In this document: piece by piece, positions 37,901 through 46,120 of the stretch | Position numbering within the stretch: the first letter of the stretch is position 1 | Layout: each line of letters begins with the position of its first letter | DNA from: Veillonella intestinalis | GTDB taxonomy: Bacteria > Bacillota > Negativicutes > Veillonellales > Veillonellaceae | Assembly (NCBI RefSeq): GCF_943193155.1 | Contig: NZ_CALPDB010000001.1 | Coordinates: 469,190-533,189, forward strand | Direction: 5' to 3' | Length of the DNA: 64,000 bases | Position numbers and translations under genes: made by a program | Notes under the pieces: generated by a model | Databases searched by the model: none | Told to the model about the DNA's origin: nothing | The model's input: the letters and a program-made list of their open reading frames with translations, nothing else

Positions 37901-40653
37901 CCTTCCTTACCAACAGATACTGCACCATAACCACTCTTGTAAGTTGATATAAGAGATTTTAAATCTGCATCAGCAGCATTAAATTCTATGGCCGCAGCCT
38001 CCCTAGCCTCTCTATTTGCAGCTGTCTTGCTCTTTTCATATGCAGCATTTTTTTCTAAATAAACTTGTAATTTTTCATTATATACTTTTGATTTAGCATT
38101 ATATTCTTCAGCCTTACCTAAAGTACCTGCAAGAGCCGCATCAGTATCCCCTTCAAAGACAGTATTTGTTAATGGATTATATCCAACAATCCCTTTTTCA
38201 GTATTCGCATTAGACATATATCCTAATGCAACCCCACGTGAAGCAGTCGTATTAGTTTCAGAACCAATCGATACCCCTTGTGCACCAGTTGTATAAGAGG
38301 AATAACCAACTGCCACGCCTTGTACCGTGGAGACTTCACTACTACCACCTAGTGCTGTAGCCTGAGCGGCAGTTACCTTACTTCCGCCACCAACAGCAGT
38401 ACCTTGCGCTGCATTTGTAACAGTAGCTAAATAACCTACAGCTGTACCAGCAAGGGAGTTACCTACATTCGATTGACTACCAACACCTACAGCGTTCTGA
38501 GATTTATTAATGCTTGCCATATTCCCCAATAATAAGCTAAATCGACCTTCTGTGATTGATGATAAGGTACCAAGAAGTACTGCATTATTAGACGTATTAG
38601 TTGTTCCGCCCATAATTTTATTGCCTACCCCAATAACTGTTGAATTCGTAGCTTTTTCGCCAACATAAGAACCTGCACCAATCGCAATCGCTTTCTCGCT
38701 ATTTGTTTTAGGTAAGTATTGATCTGGAGCATCAGAAGTAGCCCCATCTTTTTTAGTACTAAGACCAATACCAATAGAATTAGTACCATTAGTCACAGTG
38801 AAAGTACCTATAGCAACGGATTGATTTCCAACTGCTTTTGCATGACTACCAGTAGCTACCCCATATTGACCAGCTTGAGTATTATAACCTAATGCAATCG
38901 AACGAAAAGCACTTGCATCAGCATGAGCACCTACTGCCAAGGAATATTCCCCTGCATGTGAAGTAAGACCAACAGCTGTACCTTGGTGACCATCAGCAAT
39001 GCTATTTTGACCTACAGCCAATGTGCCACCGCCAGAAGCTTTTGCATCAGAAATAGCTAGCGGTTGCGCATCTACAGCAGGATCAACATCGATATATTTT
39101 AAACCAATATCAATGTTAGTGCCATCTTGATTTAATTTAATACCACGTTCTGCACGTAACGTTACTGTATTACCATTTTTAATCTCTGTAGGAGTACCAA
39201 CAGCAGTTGCTTCACCATCACCAACAGTTGTAATAGAAGTAACTTTTGCAACACCAAGTGTCCACGATGAATTACCTACAGCCGTTGTAACATCATCCTT
39301 CGAAGCAATATCCGTAACAGCAAAAGGTTGTTCATCATTATTAGTAGTAATTGACAAGGTGTTAGTATCTTTGTCAAAAGCTACATTAGTAATCTTTGTA
39401 TCTACTGCATTTACTTTATATTCTGTATAGCCTTTTGAAATATCACTCTCAACGCTACTAATATTCTCACCTGCTATTATTTCAACACGCGCAGCTTTTA
39501 ATTGTGCTACATTGACTGCGTCAGTATCTTCAGAGCCTGCGGCTACACCTGTAATTTGACGATAAATACCTTCTTCTCGATTACCAACCGAAACAGCCCC
39601 CATAATAGATGCATAAGGGGCAAATAAATTATAATATTCATTCCGTGCATCATCTAATTCTTTATAATCAGGATTATTAGTTTTAGATATAATTTGTCTA
39701 AGTGAAATTTCACCTTCACTTTGCTCATTAACTAAACGACCATATTCTTTGATTTTTTCTAAGCTAGCTTGATATTTATCTTTATCTTTATCATATTTAT
39801 ATAAATTTTGCATCTCAGAATTTAGCAAATCCTGATTCTTTTGTCGTTCACTAATATAGTTATTATATTCTTTCTCTTTTTGCGCTAAATCAGCATGCTT
39901 TTGAATAGTAGCAACAATCCGGTCATAATCAGCTTTTTTACCAATTTTTTCTGCCAATGCAGCTCTATCCGTTGTATCATACGTAGAAAAATACCCTACT
40001 TCGCCACCAGTTCTATCCGCAATACTCTTGTAACCAATAGCGACACCATTGGATTTTGCAATCGCTCCATTACCAAGTGCTACAGAGCCCACTTGCTGCG
40101 TTTCACTATAAGCACCAACTGCAATCGCTGAAGTAGTAGGCCCCTTAGCAAAACGACCTATAGCAATAGAGTCTACACCATTAGTTGTTGTCATATAGCC
40201 AATATTTACTGCGTGTTCTCCGTAATTCTTATTAAAATCACCAACAACAACCGCATTTGTACCCGTAACAATATTCTTATCACCCAACAAAGCGGCATCT
40301 TTTACATAATTATTATTACCTACTATAGCTAGACCATTAACAAACGTTTCTGTTACTTCATTAGTTTCCTTTTTATAATTCAAATTTTTTGCGGTATTAT
40401 TAGATCCTACAATAACAGCATTATAATTTAAATTATTATTACCGATTGTATTGGGACCAATAATTACTACATCTCTACCTTGGCCTTCAACACCAGCCTG
40501 AGAATTATCCTTATTCGCCTCTTTTGTAGAATTAATACTTACATATTGCAAAGTATCAACAGCATCTACAGTATACATAGATAATCCAACAGTCCCCATC
40601 AATGTAGCAGCAATTAATTTAGATAAAATATGTTTATCTTTACTAGACTTCAT
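34936..40653 (-). CDS. YadA-like trimeric autotransporter adhesin 4 (giant)
   Basis: A 1905-residue surface adhesin with a Sec signal peptide (KHILSKLIAATLMGTVGLSM) and an ATG preceded by GTGAGGTAAAGG. It has an N-terminal head with Asn-rich repeats (VIIGPNTIGNNNLNYNAV), a coiled coil rich in Lys/Glu, a neck motif TGVAAGSEDTDAVNVAQL, and a second, larger head (about 540-830). The stalk includes two diverged tandem units with a period of about 459 bp (starting GLTISDQLKF and GLTISDKLKF). Near the C-terminus is a run of short Gly-Asp repeats such as VNGDDGKPATIVGKDGISTN and a Pro-Gly patch GGTPGADGQPGKDG. The anchor HPMEYLEEEKLSIAAGVG is followed by a 57-residue coiled-coil tail ending LLMERLGM. 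It is the first gene of the adhesin cluster. Confidence 0.93.
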   Translation of the reverse strand: MKSSKDKHILSKLIAATLMGTVGLSMYTVDAVDTLQYVSINSTKEANKDNSQAGVEGQGRDVVIIGPNTIGNNNLNYNAVIVGSNNTAKNLNYKKETNEVTETFVNGLAIVGNNNYVKDAALLGDKNIVTGTNAVVVGDFNKNYGEHAVNIGYMTTTNGVDSIAIGRFAKGPTTSAIAVGAYSETQQVGSVALGNGAIAKSNGVAIGYKSIADRTGGEVGYFSTYDTTDRAALAEKIGKKADYDRIVATIQKHADLAQKEKEYNNYISERQKNQDLLNSEMQNLYKYDKDKDKYQASLEKIKEYGRLVNEQSEGEISLRQIISKTNNPDYKELDDARNEYYNLFAPYASIMGAVSVGNREEGIYRQITGVAAGSEDTDAVNVAQLKAARVEIIAGENISSVESDISKGYTEYKVNAVDTKITNVAFDKDTNTLSITTNNDEQPFAVTDIASKDDVTTAVGNSSWTLGVAKVTSITTVGDGEATAVGTPTEIKNGNTVTLRAERGIKLNQDGTNIDIGLKYIDVDPAVDAQPLAISDAKASGGGTLAVGQNSIADGHQGTAVGLTSHAGEYSLAVGAHADASAFRSIALGYNTQAGQYGVATGSHAKAVGNQSVAIGTFTVTNGTNSIGIGLSTKKDGATSDAPDQYLPKTNSEKAIAIGAGSYVGEKATNSTVIGVGNKIMGGTTNTSNNAVLLGTLSSITEGRFSLLLGNMASINKSQNAVGVGSQSNVGNSLAGTAVGYLATVTNAAQGTAVGGGSKVTAAQATALGGSSEVSTVQGVAVGYSSYTTGAQGVSIGSETNTTASRGVALGYMSNANTEKGIVGYNPLTNTVFEGDTDAALAGTLGKAEEYNAKSKVYNEKLQVYLEKNAAYEKSKTAANREAREAAAIEFNAADADLKSLISTYKSGYGAVSVGKEGYTRQITNVAAGTADSDAVNVMQLKQLRATGINYSGDDTTVIHRDLGDELTIAGGADVSTAEAKAKLTTGNIGVVANDTTDGLELKLAKDINLTADGSVAFGTAATAPKVDVSGLTISDQLKFTNAGILAGNQIVDNMKSAISDKAGDTFSDKLDAALATNANSAVNVGDLNSVTDELADKIGDANTAAESKLGKFTVGTDAAAQEKGIAVDKDNTRFDILGANENITTAIEERQVKIGLANTLNLTDAGSISFGNGANAPKVDATGLTISDKLKFTTAGISAGDQTIDNVKSAIAGKDGAKFTDKLNAANESNPNSAVNVSDLKQTAEVLAGQIGDINTAANSKLESFVVGADKNATAAGITVDKGTEGKTNRFDIVGANENITTKVNDNTIEVGLAKDLTLTDGSITTTTKDGITTKVDGTGVTITPSNGDATKTVSLTNEGLNNGGNKITNVADGDVSANSKDAVNGSQLHAVKEELKGDINKLESKLGAAGDLTKVDQNGNPIDDSKLVTGNDGKNYNPSDVDENGNPKDGAKPVESTLGSGAGTSGLGLDNKDNSKPITEQEAKDIVGGTPGADGQPGKDGLLDKIGPSLSNLATIKDLQAVAQAGLDFGGDTGDTAHRALSQKLTVNGGISNEEQLTDNNIGVVSNGKDTLTVKLAKDINLGKDGSVTTGNTSINNDGLTVKGEDGNPGTTVGSDGMVVNGDDGKPATIVGKDGISTNGKDGISVNGEDGSSTTIKPDGVTSKDPNGNSTVLGPNGVEVKDKDGNTVVTINDKGISNNNGGPTNLNDGLSVPGGLVVLPGEQVNGQYVPGTGTISAEGNRIQNVAHGIEPNDAVNVGQLSGVKRDLNNRMNTIGAHAAAMAALHPMEYLEEEKLSIAAGVGTFQSKQAVAVGAFYRPNDDTMFSVGGSFGGNENMFNVGVSLRVGQDSDYAKGAQNYKQAPLSTLTVLDDKVNTLEKENAALKDQLEEQREQIKLLMERLGM

Positions 40654-41078
40654 ACCTTTACCTCACTTTAAATATAAAAAGTAAATACACTTTCATTTAA
40701 ATATTACAATCAAAACTGAACCTAATCCTAAAACTTCATACATGACACACAACAAAAAGATAAAACAAATTTTTACCTTCCAACTCTTTTACTATCCCCT
40801 CCAAACTAAGCTATCCCTTCCTCGTAACATAAAGTTTTTAATTTTTTAATCTACGCGAGTATATTATCTCATTAACTAAATTTTCATATACTCTTCCTCC
40901 ACTATCATAGACTAAATAATTCAATATAGTCAATTACCAATAGACTTTTTACCCCCAGATGTATTTTTGTAGTGTACATAAATAAATTAAACTCATAAAA
41001 CCTGATAATTAAAGCTCTTAATAAGCGCATATTAATTGGTTTTATCAACTCATTAGGTCTTCATATACACCCTGTCTA

Positions 41079-41101
41079 ACATTACACGAATCGTGTAATG
41101 T
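41079..41101. promoter_or_regulatory. Perfect palindrome, operator-like
   Basis: Eleven-base arms ACATTACACGA and TCGTGTAATGT around one central A. There is no T-tract on either side, which argues against a terminator. It lies 425 bp upstream of the adhesin 4 start and just beyond the hypE terminator. It may bind a dimeric regulator of the adhesin cluster; this is inference. Confidence 0.5.
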
Positions 41102-41111
41102 ATATTCATAA

Positions 41112-41144
41112 AAAATAGTCGTAAACTCTTTTTACGACTATTTT
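41112..41144 (-). terminator. Intrinsic terminator after the hyp operon
   Basis: Fourteen-base arms (41112-41125 and 41131-41144) reading AAAATAGTCGTAAA and its complement, with a five-base loop. It ends the minus-strand hyp transcript about 84 bp past the hypE stop. Confidence 0.85.
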
Positions 41145-41227
41145 CTATGTATTATTTACTTTTTTAATACGTAAAGATCTATCAAGCTAAAGTTAAACTT
41201 TTTAACTATATCTGCTTTCGTAATTAG

Positions 41228-42238
41228 CTAACAAATTCTAGGCACCTGATCCTCACCTAACTGATCAAGCAAGCGCACTCCACCAAGAGCTGTTTTAAGG
41301 CCTACTTTGCCTACGTTACTACTTAATGTTTCACCAATGCAAACAGCTTCTTGACCATATTCAGTCTTATGAAGGATATCAAGTACGGTTTCAACAGCTT
41401 CAGCCTCTACTACAAAAACAGCTTTTCCTTCATTAGCCAAATACAACGGATCATATCCTAAAATACTGCACACAGATACAACTTCTTCATGAATAGGCAC
41501 TTTTTCTTCATCAATACGTATTCCCACTTGCCCTTGGTCAGCAATTTCATACAGAGTCGTGGCTAAACCACCTCGTGTTGGATCACGCATAACAGCTACA
41601 TTATCACCTACAGCTTCAAGTACAGCCATAACCATATGATTAAGGGGCGCACAATCTGTTTTAATCGTTTCAGGCAAAGCTAATTCATAACGGCTCCCCA
41701 TAACAGCAATCGCATGATCACCTATGGATCCTGATACAATAATTTTCATGCCCGGTTTAACGCGCTCAGGATCAATGTGAATATGGTCTGGAATCATACC
41801 AACTCCGGCCGTATTAATGTATAATCCATCGACAGCGCCTTTTTCAACAACCTTCGTATCACCAGTAACTATAGTTACACCAGCTTCCTTAGCCATTTGT
41901 GCCATAGTAGCTAAAATGGTATCTAAAGTCTTAACAGGTAACCCTTCTTCTAAAATAAGACCACAACTAAGATATAAAGGCTTAGCTCCATTCATAGCTA
42001 AATCGTTAACAGTACCACAAACAGCCAATTTACCAATATTGCCACCAGGGAAAAATTGTGGTGTCACTACATAAGAGTCTGTTGTAAAAGCCATACGACC
42101 AGCCGGCACAACAAACTGAGCACCATCATGAAGCTTGGCTAATGTATCATTTTTAAAATGAGGCATGATATATCGCTCCATTAATTCATGGCTAAAACGA
42201 CCACCATTACCATGAACTAAGCGAATTGTTTCTTCCAT
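41228..42238 (-). CDS. hypE: [NiFe]-hydrogenase maturation protein HypE
   Basis: A 336-residue member of the PurM/HypE ATP-binding family. It dehydrates the thiocarbamate made on its C-terminal cysteine by HypF to give the CN ligand of the hydrogenase active site. The essential C-terminal Cys is present (the protein ends QVPRIC). Other signatures are LVHGNGGRFSHELMERYI at the N-terminus, FTTDSYVVTPQFFPGGNIGK and VMRDPTRGGLATTLYEIA. It is last in hypF-hypC-hypD-hypE order and ends before a strong terminator. Confidence 0.96.
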   Translation of the reverse strand: MEETIRLVHGNGGRFSHELMERYIMPHFKNDTLAKLHDGAQFVVPAGRMAFTTDSYVVTPQFFPGGNIGKLAVCGTVNDLAMNGAKPLYLSCGLILEEGLPVKTLDTILATMAQMAKEAGVTIVTGDTKVVEKGAVDGLYINTAGVGMIPDHIHIDPERVKPGMKIIVSGSIGDHAIAVMGSRYELALPETIKTDCAPLNHMVMAVLEAVGDNVAVMRDPTRGGLATTLYEIADQGQVGIRIDEEKVPIHEEVVSVCSILGYDPLYLANEGKAVFVVEAEAVETVLDILHKTEYGQEAVCIGETLSSNVGKVGLKTALGGVRLLDQLGEDQVPRIC

Positions 42239-42248
42239 TAATAGCCTC

Positions 42249-43367
42249 CTATTCTTCCCAAGTCATACCACCACTAGCACGACCATATTTATACCACGCT
42301 GCACAACTACCTTCTACAGAAACCATACAAGCACCTACAGGATGATCAGCAGTACATAATTTACCAAATAGACCACATTCATCAGGGCGAATTAAGCCTT
42401 GTAATACGCGACCACACTGACAGCCTTTAGGTACACCACCACTTTCAATAGGACCAAGTGGTATAGCACGCTCCGCATCAAGAGCAGCATAATCGCCTTT
42501 TAACCTAAGGCCTGATTGAGGAATCGTACCAATACCACGCCAGGTATCGTCAATCACTTCATACAGTTCATTCATAAGAGCTACTGCCACGGGGTTTCCT
42601 TTCTTAGCAACCACTGATTTGTATTGATTTCCTACATAATATTGACCACTTTTACGTTGTGCCAATAAATCACGAACAGCCGCTAAAATTTCAAGGCCAT
42701 CAAAACCAGCTATACAAGATGGCATATGACATTCAGTGGGAATAAAACTATACGGTTCTTCCCCAATAATAACGCTCACATGACCTGGTAGAATAAACCC
42801 ATCAAGATGCCCTTCTTTTTGATTCGCTAAGGCTCTCAAAGCGGGTGGTACTAATTTATGAGATACTAAGAAAAATACATTCGTAAGACCTGATAAGGCC
42901 ACTGCTTTAACTGCTGCAGCAATTACAGCAATAGTCGTTTCAAAACCAATCGCTAAAAATACAATTTTCTTATCTGGATTAGCTTTACCTAACTCGATAA
43001 TTTCAAGAGGGCTATAAATAATGTGTATCTGAGCACCCTGACTTTTTGCTTCCCATAAATTACTATGCGAGCCAGGAACTTTAAGCATGTCTCCAAAAGT
43101 AGCGACAATCACATCGTCCATAACCGCATAAGCTAAAGCTTTATCCATATACACTTGATCTGTAACGCAGACTGGACAGCCTGGACCGCTAACCAATTCA
43201 ATACCTTTAGGCAATAATTGACGAATTCCTTCACGGAAAATAGCCACCGTATGCGTGCCACATACTTCCATAAAGCGGACTGTTTCACCAGGTGTATGTA
43301 AAGCTTCTATTTCTTTAAGCAGTTCCTTAGCGACCTGCGTTTTTTCCTGCAAAGTAATTTTCTTCAA
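42249..43367 (-). CDS. hypD: [NiFe]-hydrogenase maturation protein HypD
   Basis: Fe-S protein that, with HypC, assembles the Fe(CN)2CO unit. Visible family motifs are FMEVCGTHTVAIFREGI, SGPGCPVCVT, and the C-terminal cluster region PKGCQCGRVLQG with CGLFGKLCT. The open frame reaches an ATG at 43418, but that lies 92 bp inside hypC and lacks a ribosome binding site. A TTG at 43367 with GGGAG upstream gives about 33 residues before FMEVCG, as in other HypD proteins, so I prefer it; a TTG at 43352 is also possible. Either way, the start is buried in the 3' end of hypC, implying coupled translation. Confidence 0.9.
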   Translation of the reverse strand: MKKITLQEKTQVAKELLKEIEALHTPGETVRFMEVCGTHTVAIFREGIRQLLPKGIELVSGPGCPVCVTDQVYMDKALAYAVMDDVIVATFGDMLKVPGSHSNLWEAKSQGAQIHIIYSPLEIIELGKANPDKKIVFLAIGFETTIAVIAAAVKAVALSGLTNVFFLVSHKLVPPALRALANQKEGHLDGFILPGHVSVIIGEEPYSFIPTECHMPSCIAGFDGLEILAAVRDLLAQRKSGQYYVGNQYKSVVAKKGNPVAVALMNELYEVIDDTWRGIGTIPQSGLRLKGDYAALDAERAIPLGPIESGGVPKGCQCGRVLQGLIRPDECGLFGKLCTADHPVGACMVSVEGSCAAWYKYGRASGGMTWEE

Positions 43368-43578
43368 GTTCTTCCAACTCCCTAAATGCTTCCATCGTAG
43401 CTCTTGCTTCTTCTTCATCTACTACTTGCACGGCACAACCAGCATGCACTAACACATAGTCTCCTACTTTGGCTTCTGGCACTAACATTAGATTAACATC
43501 TCGAGTAACCCCGGTTAATTCAATAGTGCCAATAAATTCATTTACTTTAATGAGTTGAGCTGGTACAGCTAAGCACAT
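43327..43578 (-). CDS. hypC: Hydrogenase assembly chaperone HypC
   Basis: An 83-residue chaperone of the HypC/HybG family, with the diagnostic N-terminus MCLAVPAQLI, whose Cys2 carries the Fe(CN)2CO precursor. It has the usual beta-barrel core and an acidic C-terminal tail (EEEARATMEAFRELEELEEN). The ATG has GGAGGAAAG upstream. It lies between hypF and hypD and overlaps hypD. The hydrogenase large-subunit partner is not in the window. Confidence 0.95.
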   Translation of the reverse strand: MCLAVPAQLIKVNEFIGTIELTGVTRDVNLMLVPEAKVGDYVLVHAGCAVQVVDEEEARATMEAFRELEELEENYFAGKNAGR

Positions 43579-43641
43579 ACGCTTTCCTCCAATCTATCTG
43601 TTAGGAACAAACTACGCTCATTGAATCTACGTTTTATCAAA

Positions 43642-45981
43642 TTAATAGTCATTCGCTAACCGTTGATGACCGAGCCATAACTGCCCCAATGCTAAGCCGC
43701 CGTCATTAGGTGGCACTCGCCGTGGCAATAACATGACTTGATCATGATTAATATTCATCATTTCTTCTATGAGGCGACGGTTTTGAAATACCCCGCCACA
43801 TAAGACAACTTGTTTAATTTTATATAAGGAACAAAGATATTCCATAGTTTCTGTAATCCCATAAGCCAAGGTTCTGTGAAACGATGCAGCCAGCACTCGT
43901 TTTGAAATACCATCCCCCAGATGACCTATAATATCTTGTACTAAGGGTTTAAAATCAAGAATTTCACCATCAAAAGTAAATTCCTTAATCTTACCACGTT
44001 CACCATGGGCCAGTTGTTCTAAACCAAGGGCAATCTGCCCATCAAAGGTGTGTACATTACCTAGGCCAAGCAAAGAACCTACTGCATCAAATAAGCGACC
44101 AGCGCTACTGGCTTGTACCATAGGCATACCATGTGTCATCATTTGATCCAATAATTGCCAATTTTCAGGTAGTTTAGCTAACCAAGGCTCCAGCCAAGTT
44201 GGTATGGAATCGCCATAAGTGTCCCGAATATACCATAAAGCTTGCCGCCAAGGCTCTTTTACAGCCGCTTCACCGCCAGGTAAAGGGGCTCCATGTACAT
44301 GAGCTAAGCGCTGCATAGTAGCGCCTTGGCATAATAAAAATTCGCCACCCCAAACAGTACCATCTAGCCCATAGCCCGTACCATCAAAGCAAATCCCCAG
44401 CACTGGCTCTTCTTGCAATCCATATTCAGCCATAACAGCAGCAACATGAGCATGATGATGCTGAACCTGAATAAACGGAATACTTTGTGTTTCACTATAA
44501 GATTTACCATATTGACTAGAAAAATACTGGGGATGATAATCAGCCACCACTGCTTTAGGCGTTAATCCAAATAAGTCCTTATAGCGTTCAATAGTATGAA
44601 CTAAACTATTATTCATGGCTTCATTGGCTAAATCGCCAATATGTGGCCCCATAAGCACCGCTTCACCACGGTTCATAGCGAAGGCATTTTTCAAATCACC
44701 ACCCATAGCCAGTATAGTATTGGCCCCTTGATCTGGCAAACGCACATTAAACGACAATGGAACATACCCACGACTGCGTCGTATTGGTAACGTTTCCCCC
44801 TTCACTACTTCCACCACAGAATCATCTACAGACGCTACAATTCGGCGATTGTGAACCAAGAAATAGTCCACCACATTCATAAGTTGTTCCTTAGCCTCGT
44901 CATCTTCAAAAATAACTGGCTCACCACTGCGATTACCACTGGTCATGGCCCAAACTGCACCAGGTGGCAACCATACTTCATGAACAGGCGCATAAGGCAG
45001 CATAATCCCAATATAGTGATTATTGGGCGCCACTACAGACCAAGCGACATTAGCCTCTGGACGCTGTGGTAAGAGCACAATAGGCCGTGCTGACGATTGT
45101 AATAAAGCTTCTTCTTCTGGCGTGAGATGTGCTATTTGCCGTGCTGTTGCTATAGAGTCCACCATAACTGCCAACGGTTTATGGGGTCTCCTTTTACGTT
45201 CTCTTAAACGTTGTACAGCCTCTCTATTTGTTGCATCACATACAAGATGATAACCACCCACACCTTTAAACGCAATAATATGACCTGACATTACATAATC
45301 GCGCCCCAAAGTTAAAGGATCTAACTGTACATCAGACCAATCAACTACAGCAGAGTCAATCGCACTATTACTATGACGGCTATTCACAGATTGCCATTCA
45401 CCATTCACTACCTCATATAACTTATATTGAGGTCCACACACGGGACAAGCATTAGGTTCTGCATGATATCGACGATCTGTTTCCGTTTCATACTCAGTTT
45501 GACAGGCTTTGCAAAGAGGGAACCCTTTCATCGACGTAAACTGACGATCATAGGGTACTGTTTCCACAATAGTATAACGAGGCCCACAATGAGTGCAATT
45601 GATAAAACTATAGCGATAACGCCGATTCATAGGATCGTGTAACTCTTGTCTACAAGCTTCACAAGGAGCCGTATCAGCGCCTATAAAGGTAGCCGGCTGT
45701 CTACCCGCTGGTGATGGTGCAATAACAAATAAGTTTTCATCACCTAATGATAAGTCTGTAACAGTTATACTATCTATCCGAGCCAAAGGGCCTTTGCGCG
45801 TTTGTACTTGCTCAACAAAAAAGTCTACTGCTTCTTCCTTACCTTGTACTTCTGTATACACACCTGCATCATCATTGTATACAAAACCTACTAAGTGTAA
45901 CTCTCGTGCTATAACGGCAATAAGGGGGCGAAACCCAACCCCCTGTACTATGCCTGTAAATCGTATACCTTGTCGCTTCAT
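43642..45981 (-). CDS. hypF: Carbamoyltransferase HypF
   Basis: A 779-residue multi-domain enzyme that moves the carbamoyl group of carbamoyl phosphate to HypE. In order: acylphosphatase domain (about 1-90, RFTGIVQGVGFRPLIAVIAR); two zinc-finger motifs (CEACRQEL...CTHCGP and CKACQTEY...CPVCGP, about 105-185); YrdC-like domain (GVGGYHLVCDATNREAVQRL); and Kae1/TobZ-like domain with QVQHHHAHVAAVMAEYGL and ICFDGTGYGLDGTVWGGEFL. The start has AAAGGAAC upstream. It is first in the hypF-C-D-E group. Nickel-insertion genes hypA and hypB are not adjacent. Confidence 0.96.
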   Translation of the reverse strand: MKRQGIRFTGIVQGVGFRPLIAVIARELHLVGFVYNDDAGVYTEVQGKEEAVDFFVEQVQTRKGPLARIDSITVTDLSLGDENLFVIAPSPAGRQPATFIGADTAPCEACRQELHDPMNRRYRYSFINCTHCGPRYTIVETVPYDRQFTSMKGFPLCKACQTEYETETDRRYHAEPNACPVCGPQYKLYEVVNGEWQSVNSRHSNSAIDSAVVDWSDVQLDPLTLGRDYVMSGHIIAFKGVGGYHLVCDATNREAVQRLRERKRRPHKPLAVMVDSIATARQIAHLTPEEEALLQSSARPIVLLPQRPEANVAWSVVAPNNHYIGIMLPYAPVHEVWLPPGAVWAMTSGNRSGEPVIFEDDEAKEQLMNVVDYFLVHNRRIVASVDDSVVEVVKGETLPIRRSRGYVPLSFNVRLPDQGANTILAMGGDLKNAFAMNRGEAVLMGPHIGDLANEAMNNSLVHTIERYKDLFGLTPKAVVADYHPQYFSSQYGKSYSETQSIPFIQVQHHHAHVAAVMAEYGLQEEPVLGICFDGTGYGLDGTVWGGEFLLCQGATMQRLAHVHGAPLPGGEAAVKEPWRQALWYIRDTYGDSIPTWLEPWLAKLPENWQLLDQMMTHGMPMVQASSAGRLFDAVGSLLGLGNVHTFDGQIALGLEQLAHGERGKIKEFTFDGEILDFKPLVQDIIGHLGDGISKRVLAASFHRTLAYGITETMEYLCSLYKIKQVVLCGGVFQNRRLIEEMMNINHDQVMLLPRRVPPNDGGLALGQLWLGHQRLANDY

Positions 45982-46120
45982 AAATTAGTTCCTTTACTAC
46001 TTATGTATAACATCTGTGTATACTTTATATAGTGATCATATGTGTCAAATGACCAACTACTTACTGAATATAATCCTTACTGAATATAATCTTGTAAATT
46101 CTTATATTCAAAGATTTTCT

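Larger units (their letters stand above)
40654..41227. other. Intergenic region between hypE and adhesin 4
   Basis: About 570 bp with no coding frame. It contains the hypE terminator (41112-41144), a perfect 23-bp palindrome (41079-41101), and an AT-rich leader upstream of adhesin 4. Adhesin 4 expression must start somewhere in 40700-41100. Confidence 0.6.

Noticed and set aside
22297..40653. Possible phage tail-fibre or mobile element origin of the repeat-rich region
   Set aside because: No integrase, transposase, terminal inverted repeats or tRNA-linked duplication was seen; signal peptides, head repeats, necks and YadA anchors identify chromosomal autotransporters.
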